From Burkholderiales bacterium (GTDB lineage Bacteria > Pseudomonadota > Gammaproteobacteria > Burkholderiales > Burkholderiaceae_C), in NCBI GenBank assembly GCA_013205525.1, contig JABMMR010000163.1:1-23192 (forward strand): DNA of 23,192 bases, written 5' to 3'. A program made the position numbers and the translations under genes. Every line of letters starts with the position of its first letter. The first letter of the stretch is position 1. This document shows, one piece after another, positions 1-6,351 of the stretch. The notes below the pieces were generated by a model. That model was not told the DNA's origin and did no database searches. It saw only the letters and a list, made by a program, of their open reading frames with translations.

Positions 1-1360
1 GGTTTTCAATCCATTGTTTGTAGGGCTTGCTGTTGGCCAAGGCCGACTTCAATTCTTCATCGTCGATCATGCGGCCTTGCTCGAGATCGATCAAGAACAT
101 CTTGCCAGGCTGGAGTCGCCATTTGCGAACAATTTTGTTCTCGGGGATGGGCCACACGCCGGATTCCGAGCCCATGATGACCAAGTCGTCATCGGTAATG
201 CAGTAGCGCGAAGGGCGCAGGCCATTGCGGTCTAGGGTGGCGCCAATTTGGCGGCCGTCGGTAAACACAATGGAAGCGGGGCCGTCCCAAGGCTCGAGCA
301 TGGCCGCGTGGTATTCGTAGAACGCGCGCCGGCGTGGGTCCATGCTGCTATGGTTTTCCCAAGGCTCAGGAATCATCATCATCATGGCTTGGCTGATGGG
401 GTAGCCGGCCATGGTGAGCAACTCTAGGCAGTTGTCGAAGGTGGCAGTGTCTGATTGGTCGGCAAAGCTGATGGGGTAGAGCTTTTGCAAATCGGCGCCG
501 AGCACGGCCGAAGACATCACGCCTTCGCGTGCTTTCATCCAGTTGTAATTGCCTTTGACGGTATTGATTTCGCCGTTGTGCGCCACATAACGGTAGGGGT
601 GGGCCAGTGGCCACTCGGGGAAGGTGTTGGTAGAAAACCGCTGGTGCACCAAGCCCAGCGCCGAGACGCAGCGCTGGTCTTGCAGGTCTTTGTAATAAGT
701 GCCCACTTGGTCGGCCAGAAGCAAGCCTTTGTAAATAATCGTCCGGCTTGACATGCTGGGCACGTAATACTCTTTGCTGTGCTTCAAGTTGAGATGCGAA
801 ATGGCGGCACTGGCGGTTTTACGGATCACATACAGCTTGCGCTCCAAAGCGTCTTGCACGATCACGTCGTTGCCGCGCCCGATGAACACCTGGCGGATGA
901 CCGGTTCTTTGGCGCGCACAGTGGGCGACATGGGCATCTCTGCATTCACCGGCACATCGCGCCAGCCCAATAGCACTTGGCCTTCGGCGCGGATGGCGCG
1001 CACCAGTTCTTGTTCGCAAGCCAAGCGCGAGGCATGCTCTTTGGGCAAAAAGATCATGCCCACGCCGTATTCGCCCTGAGGCGGCAGGTCCACGCCCACG
1101 GAACCGTCAGGGGCCGTTCCAGCCCGGGCCATGTCTTCGCGGTACAGCGCGTCAGGCAGTTGAATCAAGATGCCTGCGCCGTCACCCATCAAGGCATCCG
1201 CACCGACCGCGCCTCGGTGGTCCAAGTTCTCCAAGATTTTCAGTGCTTGGCTGACGATGACATGGGTTTTCTCCCCCTTGATGTGCGCCACAAAACCCAC
1301 GCCACAGGCGTCGTGTTCATGGGCTGGGTCATACAAACCATGGGTGAAAGCGGGTTGCAT
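1..1360 (-). CDS. gltB: Glutamate synthase (NADPH) large subunit, N-terminal part (runs off window)
   Basis: The large subunit of glutamate synthase transfers the amide nitrogen of glutamine to 2-oxoglutarate, working with GltD in ammonia assimilation in the cytoplasm. About 453 residues are visible. The protein begins MQPAFTHGLYDPAHEHDACG; Cys19 in DACGVGF is the expected N-terminal nucleophile of the class II glutamine amidotransferase domain after propeptide removal. Further family motifs are LDHRGAVGAD, LVHQRFSTNTFPEWPLAHP, VAHNGEINTVKGN and DRNGLRPSRYC. The visible part is essentially the amidotransferase domain; the FMN/Fe-S synthase domains lie beyond base 1. The start ATG (1358-1360) has an AAGGA ribosome site (1368-1372, minus strand). 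In Burkholderiales gltB commonly follows dgt, but here a five-gene accessory block, DUF1415 and a transposase intervene. Identification is near certain. Confidence 0.96.
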   Translation of the reverse strand, partial: MQPAFTHGLYDPAHEHDACGVGFVAHIKGEKTHVIVSQALKILENLDHRGAVGADALMGDGAGILIQLPDALYREDMARAGTAPDGSVGVDLPPQGEYGVGMIFLPKEHASRLACEQELVRAIRAEGQVLLGWRDVPVNAEMPMSPTVRAKEPVIRQVFIGRGNDVIVQDALERKLYVIRKTASAAISHLNLKHSKEYYVPSMSSRTIIYKGLLLADQVGTYYKDLQDQRCVSALGLVHQRFSTNTFPEWPLAHPYRYVAHNGEINTVKGNYNWMKAREGVMSSAVLGADLQKLYPISFADQSDTATFDNCLELLTMAGYPISQAMMMMIPEPWENHSSMDPRRRAFYEYHAAMLEPWDGPASIVFTDGRQIGATLDRNGLRPSRYCITDDDLVIMGSESGVWPIPENKIVRKWRLQPGKMFLIDLEQGRMIDDEELKSALANSKPYKQWIEN

Positions 1361-1392
1361 AGGGTTTTCCTTAGTCTTCAGGCAGGCCCACA

Positions 1393-1421
1393 AATATAGT
1401 GCATGACAAGCCTTTCACCAA
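1393..1421 (-). promoter_or_regulatory. Predicted sigma-70 promoter of gltB
   Basis: On the minus strand there is TTGGTG (1416-1421), a 17-bp spacer and TATATT (1393-1398), about 32 bp upstream of the gltB start codon. Spacing and -10 box are good; the -35 box matches only its TTG. The left inverted repeat of the transposase element starts 5 bp beyond the -35 box, so any upstream activator site was displaced or replaced by the insertion. Prediction from sequence only. Confidence 0.45.
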
Positions 1422-1426
1422 ATAAA

Positions 1427-1452
1427 TTAATCGGGGTCAGATTCCAATTAAT
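1427..1452 (+). repeat. Left inverted repeat of RAYT element
   Basis: A 26-bp arm containing CGGGGTCAGATTCCAATTA, matching the reverse complement of 2194-2219 except at two positions (C/T at position 6 and A/T at position 25). It begins five bases upstream (transcription sense of gltB) of the predicted gltB -35 box. Confidence 0.85.
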
Positions 1453-1489
1453 TTGGTTTTTAAAAAAACTACCGATAATTGGGGACAGG

Positions 1490-2185
1490 TTAATCCGGCT
1501 TTTTGCCAAAAGGTCGTCCCGCCTTAGCAGGATTGACCCGCCTTGGGGTCTGTTTTTGCAAACCTTGCACAAAACCTTCTTCGCCCAAAGCCCAGCCACT
1601 TAAAGCTGAAGATGTGAGTGCCAGCTGTTGTTTTTGGTCAACGCCAGATTGAACTAAACCTGCGTAAGCGGCTTCTCTGGCAAACGGAGTGTTACCCATC
1701 TCCCAGTACAAAGGGTGGGGCGACAGCCATGCTTCGTTTTGCCTGCCGATGTAATGCCCGTGGCTGGACCACGGATAGTCTGTTGCCTGCCCAACCATTC
1801 CCGCTCGCACAGGGTTGAGATCGATATAGGCCATGCAAGCCAAGAAATAACGCTCGGTTTGTATCAACGCAGAACGGTAACGCCCTTCCCATAAAGTGCC
1901 GCTTCGTGAATGGCGTTTATTGAAATACAGCACATAAGAGCGCCCCACAGCTTGCATCATCTTGGGCACGCTGTCGTTTAGCTGAGGGCTTAGCAACAAA
2001 TGCAGGTGGTTGCTCATCAATACATAGGCATGCACTTGCACATCCTGCTCTTGGGCATATTTTTGCAGCAAAGCCAACATTCGCTGAAAGTCAGCGTTGT
2101 CCATGAAGATGGCTTGACGGTTATTGCCCCGCAAGATGATGTGGTGCGGGTATCCGGCGAGAGTGAGTCGGGGCAGGCGGGCCAT
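1490..2185 (-). CDS. REP-associated tyrosine transposase (Y1_Tnp / IS200-like)
   Basis: A single-strand DNA transposase of the HUH/Y1 family, related to TnpA of IS200/IS605 and to the RAYTs that mobilise REP sequences. The product has 231 residues from ATG 2185, starting MARLPRLTLAGYPHH. The metal-binding HUH motif is H60-L-H62 in MSNHLHLLL. The candidate catalytic tyrosine lies in GRSYVLYFNKRHSR (Tyr84 or Tyr87), followed by the family signatures SGTLWEGRYRS and AYIDLNPVRAGMV (119-131). The basic C-terminus RRVNPAKAGRPFGKK is typical. An upstream alternative start at 2215 would lie in the inverted repeat and read through it, so I prefer 2185. The gene appears intact, so the element may still be active. 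No accessory tnpB is present. Confidence 0.92.
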   Translation of the reverse strand: MARLPRLTLAGYPHHIILRGNNRQAIFMDNADFQRMLALLQKYAQEQDVQVHAYVLMSNHLHLLLSPQLNDSVPKMMQAVGRSYVLYFNKRHSRSGTLWEGRYRSALIQTERYFLACMAYIDLNPVRAGMVGQATDYPWSSHGHYIGRQNEAWLSPHPLYWEMGNTPFAREAAYAGLVQSGVDQKQQLALTSSALSGWALGEEGFVQGLQKQTPRRVNPAKAGRPFGKKPD

Positions 2186-2193
2186 GTGTCCAT

Positions 2194-2219
2194 AATAATT
2201 GGAATCTGACCCCAATTAA
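2194..2219 (-). repeat. Right inverted repeat of RAYT element
   Basis: A 26-bp arm that is the reverse complement of 1427-1452 at 24 of 26 positions. It sits directly upstream of the transposase start codon and ends 17 bp before the thioredoxin-like gene, so it forms most of that gene's upstream region. Confidence 0.85.
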
Positions 2220-2236
2220 CCCTCTAAACTTGTGAC

Positions 2237-2617
2237 ATGGATACATCTTTAGCACCAACAAATCCAGCAGAAACCCCGAAGCTGTGGGTGTTTTGCCTGT
2301 GTGCCCAATGGTGTGGCGCCTGCCGCGAGTACCAACCGTTGTTTGATCTTTTGGCAGCTCAAATGCCCCAAGCTCGTTTTGTTTGGGTCGATATTGAAGA
2401 ACACGACGCGCTGCTGGGCGAACTCGACATTGAAAACTTTCCTACTTTGCTGTTGACCGATTCGCAGATGCAGCCGTGTTTCGCAGGCGTCGTGCTGCCC
2501 CATGCCGACACCTTGAAGCGCATGTGCCAAGCCGCTTTGGCCGGCGACTTTCCCGCGCTCAAAGAACCGCAGTGGCAAGCGCTTGTGCCGGGTTTATCTG
2601 CGCTTGGCGACAACTGA
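2237..2617 (+). CDS. Thioredoxin-family protein with WCGAC active site
   Basis: A small (126-residue) thioredoxin-fold protein, probably a cytoplasmic thiol-disulfide oxidoreductase because no signal peptide is visible. The redox motif is W25-C26-G27-A28-C29, and the conserved cis-proline is P69 in ENFPTLLL. Residues 46-55 (ARFVWVDIEE) match the central strand seen in thioredoxins. It differs from classical thioredoxin in the CGAC rather than CGPC dipeptide and in two additional cysteines (C20, C22) just before the active site. No strong ribosome site precedes ATG 2237; the upstream sequence is the right end of the RAYT element, so its original promoter may have been replaced. Its last 24 bp overlap the end of the convergent epimerase gene. 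The substrate is unknown. Confidence 0.88.
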   Translation: MDTSLAPTNPAETPKLWVFCLCAQWCGACREYQPLFDLLAAQMPQARFVWVDIEEHDALLGELDIENFPTLLLTDSQMQPCFAGVVLPHADTLKRMCQAALAGDFPALKEPQWQALVPGLSALGDN

Positions 2618-3556
2618 CAGCAAAAGCAATGCCAGGCGTATGGGGAGTCGACATAAACGAATCCAATACAAGCGGGCGCCTAATATGGTTTTCAAGTCGC
2701 TGACATAGTCGGCATAAGTGCGTTGCTGGTAGTTAAGCAACTTCTGGCCTTGGGACGTATCAAGCCAATCAACGCTGTAGTCCACTGGGCTGAAAAGCTT
2801 GGCAGGCAGTGGTGCTTGCCCCATAAGTGCCATGACTTGTTTGAGCATATCGCCATAGGTCAATTGACATTGCGCACCGCCGCCAATCAACCACAGCTTG
2901 CCCCATAAAAGATCCTGATCAACAGCATGGGCCAAAGCCATGCCCACATCCAAGGTGTGCACAAATTCAATGCGGTTGTGAAGCGGGACTTGGAACATGG
3001 CGGGGCTGAACACCACACGAACCGGAATGGCTGCCGCGAGTCGAAACACCGCCCACTGCAAGCCGCTGTCCATCAGCATGTGCTCACAAATGACTTTTTG
3101 CTGGGCATACAACTCCACCGGATTCAAGTCGCAATCGATGTTGCGCGGAAGCGGCAATTGCTGGGTGCGTCCATACACATGCAAGGTGGAGGTAAAGAGT
3201 ATGCGCGCGGGCTTGGGCATGGCTTTTAATACCTGCAAGAGATTGCGCATGCCACCCACATTGACGGCCTGCGCGAGCGCGGGATGTTGCTCACTGTTTT
3301 GACCGGTATGGGATAGTTCGGGAATGAGGGCCGCCAAGTGAATCACCAGGTCTTGGTCTTGCACCGCGCGTTGCAGGTCTTCGATGCGACGCACATCGCC
3401 CCAAACCACCTCCATATCAGAGGCGTGTTTCAGTGCAAGCCGTCGATTGGTTCTGCAGGGCAAATCAAAGCAGCGTATGCGGTGACCCCTGCCAGTCAAA
3501 GCCTTGAGGGTGCTGATACCGATATTGCCAAAAGCGCCAGTGAGCAGGATGTTCAT
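2594..3556 (-). CDS. NAD-dependent epimerase/dehydratase family protein (extended SDR)
   Basis: A 320-residue Rossmann-fold oxidoreductase of the extended short-chain dehydrogenase/reductase class. The nucleotide-binding motif TGAFGNIG is at residues 6-13, D60-type strand WGDVRR follows, and HLAAL (about 73-77) matches the family HxAA motif. The catalytic set is Ser123 (FTSTLHVYG) with Tyr150-x3-Lys154 (YAQQK). The C-terminus (about 295-319) is strongly hydrophobic and basic (IRLALLLLSVVAKRR), which could tether the protein to the membrane. ATG 3556 is preferred over the adjacent TTG at 3559. The substrate, probably a nucleotide sugar or related metabolite, cannot be read from sequence. The gene converges on and overlaps the thioredoxin-like gene by 24 bp. 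Confidence 0.88.
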   Translation of the reverse strand: MNILLTGAFGNIGISTLKALTGRGHRIRCFDLPCRTNRRLALKHASDMEVVWGDVRRIEDLQRAVQDQDLVIHLAALIPELSHTGQNSEQHPALAQAVNVGGMRNLLQVLKAMPKPARILFTSTLHVYGRTQQLPLPRNIDCDLNPVELYAQQKVICEHMLMDSGLQWAVFRLAAAIPVRVVFSPAMFQVPLHNRIEFVHTLDVGMALAHAVDQDLLWGKLWLIGGGAQCQLTYGDMLKQVMALMGQAPLPAKLFSPVDYSVDWLDTSQGQKLLNYQQRTYADYVSDLKTILGARLYWIRLCRLPIRLALLLLSVVAKRR

Positions 3557-3586
3557 CAAACGGCCTATTTAATCAAGGCAATTTAG

Positions 3587-3595
3587 AATACCCTA
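3587..3595 (+). repeat. Left copy of 9-bp direct repeat flanking the ATPase/methyltransferase cassette
   Basis: AATACCCTA occurs here and again at 5755-5763, in the same orientation, bracketing the two-gene cassette together with its AT-rich flanks. It could be a target-site duplication or an attachment-type repeat, or chance between two AT-rich spacers. Confidence 0.35.
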
Positions 3596-3617
3596 AATAA
3601 TCATATAAATGTACTCA

Positions 3618-3647
3618 TTTATTTAAATAAAATAGTATTTAAATACT
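3618..3647 (+). repeat. Two adjacent 14-bp perfect AT-rich palindromes
   Basis: TTTATTTAAATAAA (3618-3631) and AGTATTTAAATACT (3634-3647) are each perfect palindromes, 2 bp apart, sharing the 10-bp core TATTTAAATA at a 16-bp period. They form the last codons and stop of the methyltransferase gene and stand out in an otherwise GC-rich region. They could be a protein-binding site, a weak terminator or a scar of insertion. Confidence 0.6.
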
Positions 3648-4521
3648 CTAAACCAAATTGCACCAGCAAGGCCTGCAGTCGCTCGCCAGCGCTGGCGTTG
3701 AGCTGACCGGTGTACTGCGCCAAGATCAGCTCGTTTTTCATGCTGTGCTCCCAGCCCACGAGTTCTGTCACCGTCACCTGATAGCCCTTGGACTCCAGAT
3801 GCAGGCAACGCAAGACATTGGTGAGCTGGCTGCCCATCTCGCGTGTGTGCAGCGGGTGTCGCCACAGCTCGGCCAAGGGGGTGCGGGCCAAATTCAGCGC
3901 TTTGTTTTGCCGCAAATGGCTGGCCAACTCTGCTTGGCAACAAGGCACCAAGGCCATGAAACGCGCTTGCTTGGCCAAGCCAAAAGCAATGGCGTCGTCG
4001 GTGGCGGTGTCGCAGGCGTGCAAAGCCGTGACCATGTCAAAACGCGCGGGCAAACGTGCGTCTTGTATCGCCTCTTGCACGCTGAGATGTGCGAAATGCA
4101 TGCTGTCAGCACAGCCCATTTTTTGCGCCAAGGCCTGCGACGAGGCCACCAACTCGGCACGCGTCTCTATGCCCCAGACCTGCGCCACATTGTGCTGATG
4201 CTCCACCGATTGCGGTTTGACAAACACATCGTGCAACATGAAACCCAAATACGACTTGCCCGCGCCATGGTCGGCCAAGGTCAAAGGCGAGGTGTCACCA
4301 ACAGCTTCACGCGCTTGCAACATGGCGTGCAATGGTTTTTCTAAAAACTGACACAGGTGGTTGACCTGCTTGAGCTTGCGCCGCGAGTCTTGGTTGATCT
4401 TGCCCTCACGCGTGAGGATGTTCAGCGCCTTGAGAAGCTCGATGGATTGGCCGGGGCGCAGGTCGAGTTGCGAACTGGGGTCTGATGTTTTAGGAGTAGA
4501 TGGGTGTTTCGTTTTAACCAT
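3619..4521 (-). CDS. SAM-dependent methyltransferase, Methyltransf_32-like
   Basis: A 300-residue class I methyltransferase resembling the Methyltransf_32 family (METTL25/GSTCD relatives). The SAM-binding glycine-rich loop is LADHGAGKSYLGFML (82-96), an acidic strand follows (GIETRAEL, 117-124), and the family signatures LHACDTATDDAI (167-178) and VPCCQ (192-196) are present. The first 75 residues are a helical N-terminal extension. The target molecule is not known to me. It overlaps the upstream ATPase gene by 8 bp (4514-4521) and has an AGGAAGAG ribosome site inside that gene, indicating translational coupling. Its final codons are unusually AT-rich and consist of two palindromes. It is likely an accessory gene. 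Confidence 0.82.
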   Translation of the reverse strand: MVKTKHPSTPKTSDPSSQLDLRPGQSIELLKALNILTREGKINQDSRRKLKQVNHLCQFLEKPLHAMLQAREAVGDTSPLTLADHGAGKSYLGFMLHDVFVKPQSVEHQHNVAQVWGIETRAELVASSQALAQKMGCADSMHFAHLSVQEAIQDARLPARFDMVTALHACDTATDDAIAFGLAKQARFMALVPCCQAELASHLRQNKALNLARTPLAELWRHPLHTREMGSQLTNVLRCLHLESKGYQVTVTELVGWEHSMKNELILAQYTGQLNASAGERLQALLVQFGLEYLNTILFK

Positions 4522-5707
4522 TGCTCTCTTCCTGTTCGGTGACCCAGCGAATGGCTGTCATAACATCCACCACCTCAATGCCCTCTTTCAAGGGAAAAAT
4601 TTGCGCAACAGGGGCCACCAAAAGTTTTCGCGCAGCCCCTAAATCTGTGGCCGCTTGATAGAAGCCCCTAGAAACGGTGGGTGCACTCGAGCGTTTGACT
4701 TCAATGACCCAGGTTTGTTGATTGCGAAATGTCAGCACCAAGTCCACCTCAGCGCCATTGCTGGTTCGGTAAAAACTGGCTTCGGCCTGCGGTGCTGCAT
4801 TAATCAATTGCTCCATCACAAAGCCCTCCCAGCTTGAACCCGCCACGGGGTGGCCTAGCAAGGCGTCCAAGTTTGACAAGCCCAACAAGGCATGTACCAA
4901 ACCGCTGTCGCGCACATACACCTTGGGCGAGCGAATCAAACGCTTGCCCACATTGCCATGCCAAGCGGGCAAGCGTCGTATAAGCATCAAATCGCACAAC
5001 AAGTCGATGTATCGGCTCACGGTTTGGCCGCTGATTGCCAAAGCTGCTGCAAGTTTGGACAGATCCAACAGTTCGCCTTGGTGGTGCGCCAGCATGGTCC
5101 ACAAGCGTCGCAAGGTTGTGGCAGGTATTCGCGGGCCTAGCGCTGGAATGTCTTTTTCCAAGTAGGTGGAAATAAACACCTCGCGCCACGTCATGCTGTC
5201 GGCATCGGTCTTGGCCAACCAGGACATGGGAAAACCGCCACGTATCCACAAGGCATTGAGGTCTGCCACGCTGAAATTGCCAGTGAAAATTTCGGATGCT
5301 TGAAGCGGCGGCAACTCCACATAAGCCACCCGCCCGGCCAAACTTTCGCTGGACTGTTGCATCAACACCCCTGTGGCAGAACCCAGCAACAAAAACTGTC
5401 CGCAGTGCTGCCCCATGCGCCGACGCTGGTCAATGACGCCGCGCAAAATGCCAAACAACTCGGGCATGCGCTGCACCTCATCCAAGATGACCAGCTGCTG
5501 CGCATGCGCCAGCAAAAAAGCCTCTGGGTCATCCAACTGCCTTTGCGCCGAGGGCAACTCAAGGTCTAAATAAAGCGCATCCGAATAAAGTGCTTTTTGG
5601 GCAAAAGCCAAGGTGGTTTTGCCCACCTGACGCGGCCCCATAAGCCCTACCGCAGGAAACTGCTGCAGGCGTTGAATAAGCTTTTGCTGGGATTGGCGCT
5701 GGTACAT
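4514..5707 (-). CDS. AAA-family ATP-binding protein with DUF4143 C-terminal domain
   Basis: A 397-residue ATPase of the AAA_14/DUF4143 type, a widespread accessory family in prokaryotes whose function is unknown. Walker A is GPRQVGKTT (24-32), Walker B is LVILDEVQ (72-79), and a sensor-like LLLGSATG is at 106-113. The DUF4143 part (about 190-340) includes a winged-helix-like segment (SKLAAALAISGQTVSRYIDLL split over 217-237) and a C-terminal nuclease-like fold with E294, E320-V-D322 and E336-V-K338, which resembles the E/D/ExK arrangement of PD-(D/E)XK proteins. Start ATG 5707 has only a weak ribosome site. The upstream 53-bp spacer is markedly AT-rich. It is coupled to the downstream methyltransferase. 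Confidence 0.88.
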   Translation of the reverse strand: MYQRQSQQKLIQRLQQFPAVGLMGPRQVGKTTLAFAQKALYSDALYLDLELPSAQRQLDDPEAFLLAHAQQLVILDEVQRMPELFGILRGVIDQRRRMGQHCGQFLLLGSATGVLMQQSSESLAGRVAYVELPPLQASEIFTGNFSVADLNALWIRGGFPMSWLAKTDADSMTWREVFISTYLEKDIPALGPRIPATTLRRLWTMLAHHQGELLDLSKLAAALAISGQTVSRYIDLLCDLMLIRRLPAWHGNVGKRLIRSPKVYVRDSGLVHALLGLSNLDALLGHPVAGSSWEGFVMEQLINAAPQAEASFYRTSNGAEVDLVLTFRNQQTWVIEVKRSSAPTVSRGFYQAATDLGAARKLLVAPVAQIFPLKEGIEVVDVMTAIRWVTEQEESNG

Positions 5708-5754
5708 CCATGTATTTTAACCAATTTATGGAGAAAATGCATAGTTAATATACA

Positions 5755-5763
5755 AATACCCTA
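5755..5763 (+). repeat. Right copy of 9-bp direct repeat flanking the cassette
   Basis: AATACCCTA, identical to 3587-3595. Its last three bases are the stop codon (minus strand TAG) of the DUF1415 gene, so if the cassette was inserted here the insertion point was exactly at the end of the pilus/shikimate operon. Confidence 0.35.
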
Positions 5764-6339
5764 GCCCATCTCTTCATACAACCTCGCCTGTAGTCCCAAA
5801 GCCTGCCAACCCGCCACGCCCATCTCGCGCAGCAAAGCGGTGTTGCGGTCGTAAATCAAGGCCGCGTCGGGAAACGACTTGACCGCTAGGCTGACGCTGT
5901 CTTCGCGCAGCAAATGCAGCGTGGGGTAAGGCGACTGGTTGGTGAGGTTTTCTACATCATCCGCTTCGGTATCCGCAAACTGATAGCCCGGATGGAAGTC
6001 GGCGATTTGCAGCACGCCTTCCAAGTCCATGCCACGCAGTATGGCTTCGCAGTCGAATAAAAACTCGTTGAAGTCTACAAAGTGGGGCAGCAAATAAGGC
6101 GCGATCAGCAAGGTGGTGTCCAAGGTGTTGGGGTCGGCGTCCACCAAGGTTTGCATCTCGGTTTGCAGCAGCAGCAATACCGGTTCGGGCTCGGTGAGTT
6201 CGGTCACCACATAACGCACCTGCCCTTTGGCGATCACGGCTTTGGCAAACGGGCACAGGTTGAGACCGACCACGGCGCGGGTCAACCACAGTTGGGTGTC
6301 TTCGATGGCAATGCGTTCGGTGTCAGCAGGTTGGTGCAT
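5761..6339 (-). CDS. DUF1415 family protein
   Basis: A 192-residue cytoplasmic protein of the DUF1415 family, conserved in proteobacteria and without assigned function. Family-typical segments are GLNLCPFAKAV (25-35) with Cys29, DFHPGYQFA (114-122), SPYPTLHLLRE (136-146) and IYDRN (162-166). It is the last gene of the apparent pilM-to-DUF1415 operon, starting 12 bp after the dgt stop with no convincing ribosome site, so translation probably depends on re-initiation from dgt. The length is complete for the family. I cannot assign a reaction. Confidence 0.88.
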   Translation of the reverse strand: MHQPADTERIAIEDTQLWLTRAVVGLNLCPFAKAVIAKGQVRYVVTELTEPEPVLLLLQTEMQTLVDADPNTLDTTLLIAPYLLPHFVDFNEFLFDCEAILRGMDLEGVLQIADFHPGYQFADTEADDVENLTNQSPYPTLHLLREDSVSLAVKSFPDAALIYDRNTALLREMGVAGWQALGLQARLYEEMG

Positions 6340-6351
6340 GGCTAAGGGTTT

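Larger units (their letters stand above)
1427..2219 (-). mobile_element. RAYT (REP-associated tyrosine transposase) element with 26-bp terminal inverted repeats
   Basis: A single IS200-like transposase gene is enclosed by inverted repeats at 1427-1452 and 2194-2219 that agree at 24 of 26 positions and share the core GGGGTCAGATTCCAATTA. A shorter related motif, TAATTGGGGACAG, lies at 1476-1488 by the transposase stop codon. These TAATTGGGGTCAG-type repeats commonly flank Y1_Tnp genes in proteobacteria. No target-site duplication is obvious, which fits this family. The element lies between the gltB promoter and the thioredoxin-like gene. The exact boundaries are an inference from the repeats. 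Confidence 0.8.

Noticed and set aside
977..1399. 140-codon plus-strand frame
   Set aside because: Antisense to gltB and runs across its promoter.
3658..4344. 228-codon open frame on the plus strand
   Set aside because: Lies entirely opposite the methyltransferase gene, has no recognisable motif and reflects the codon bias of the real gene.
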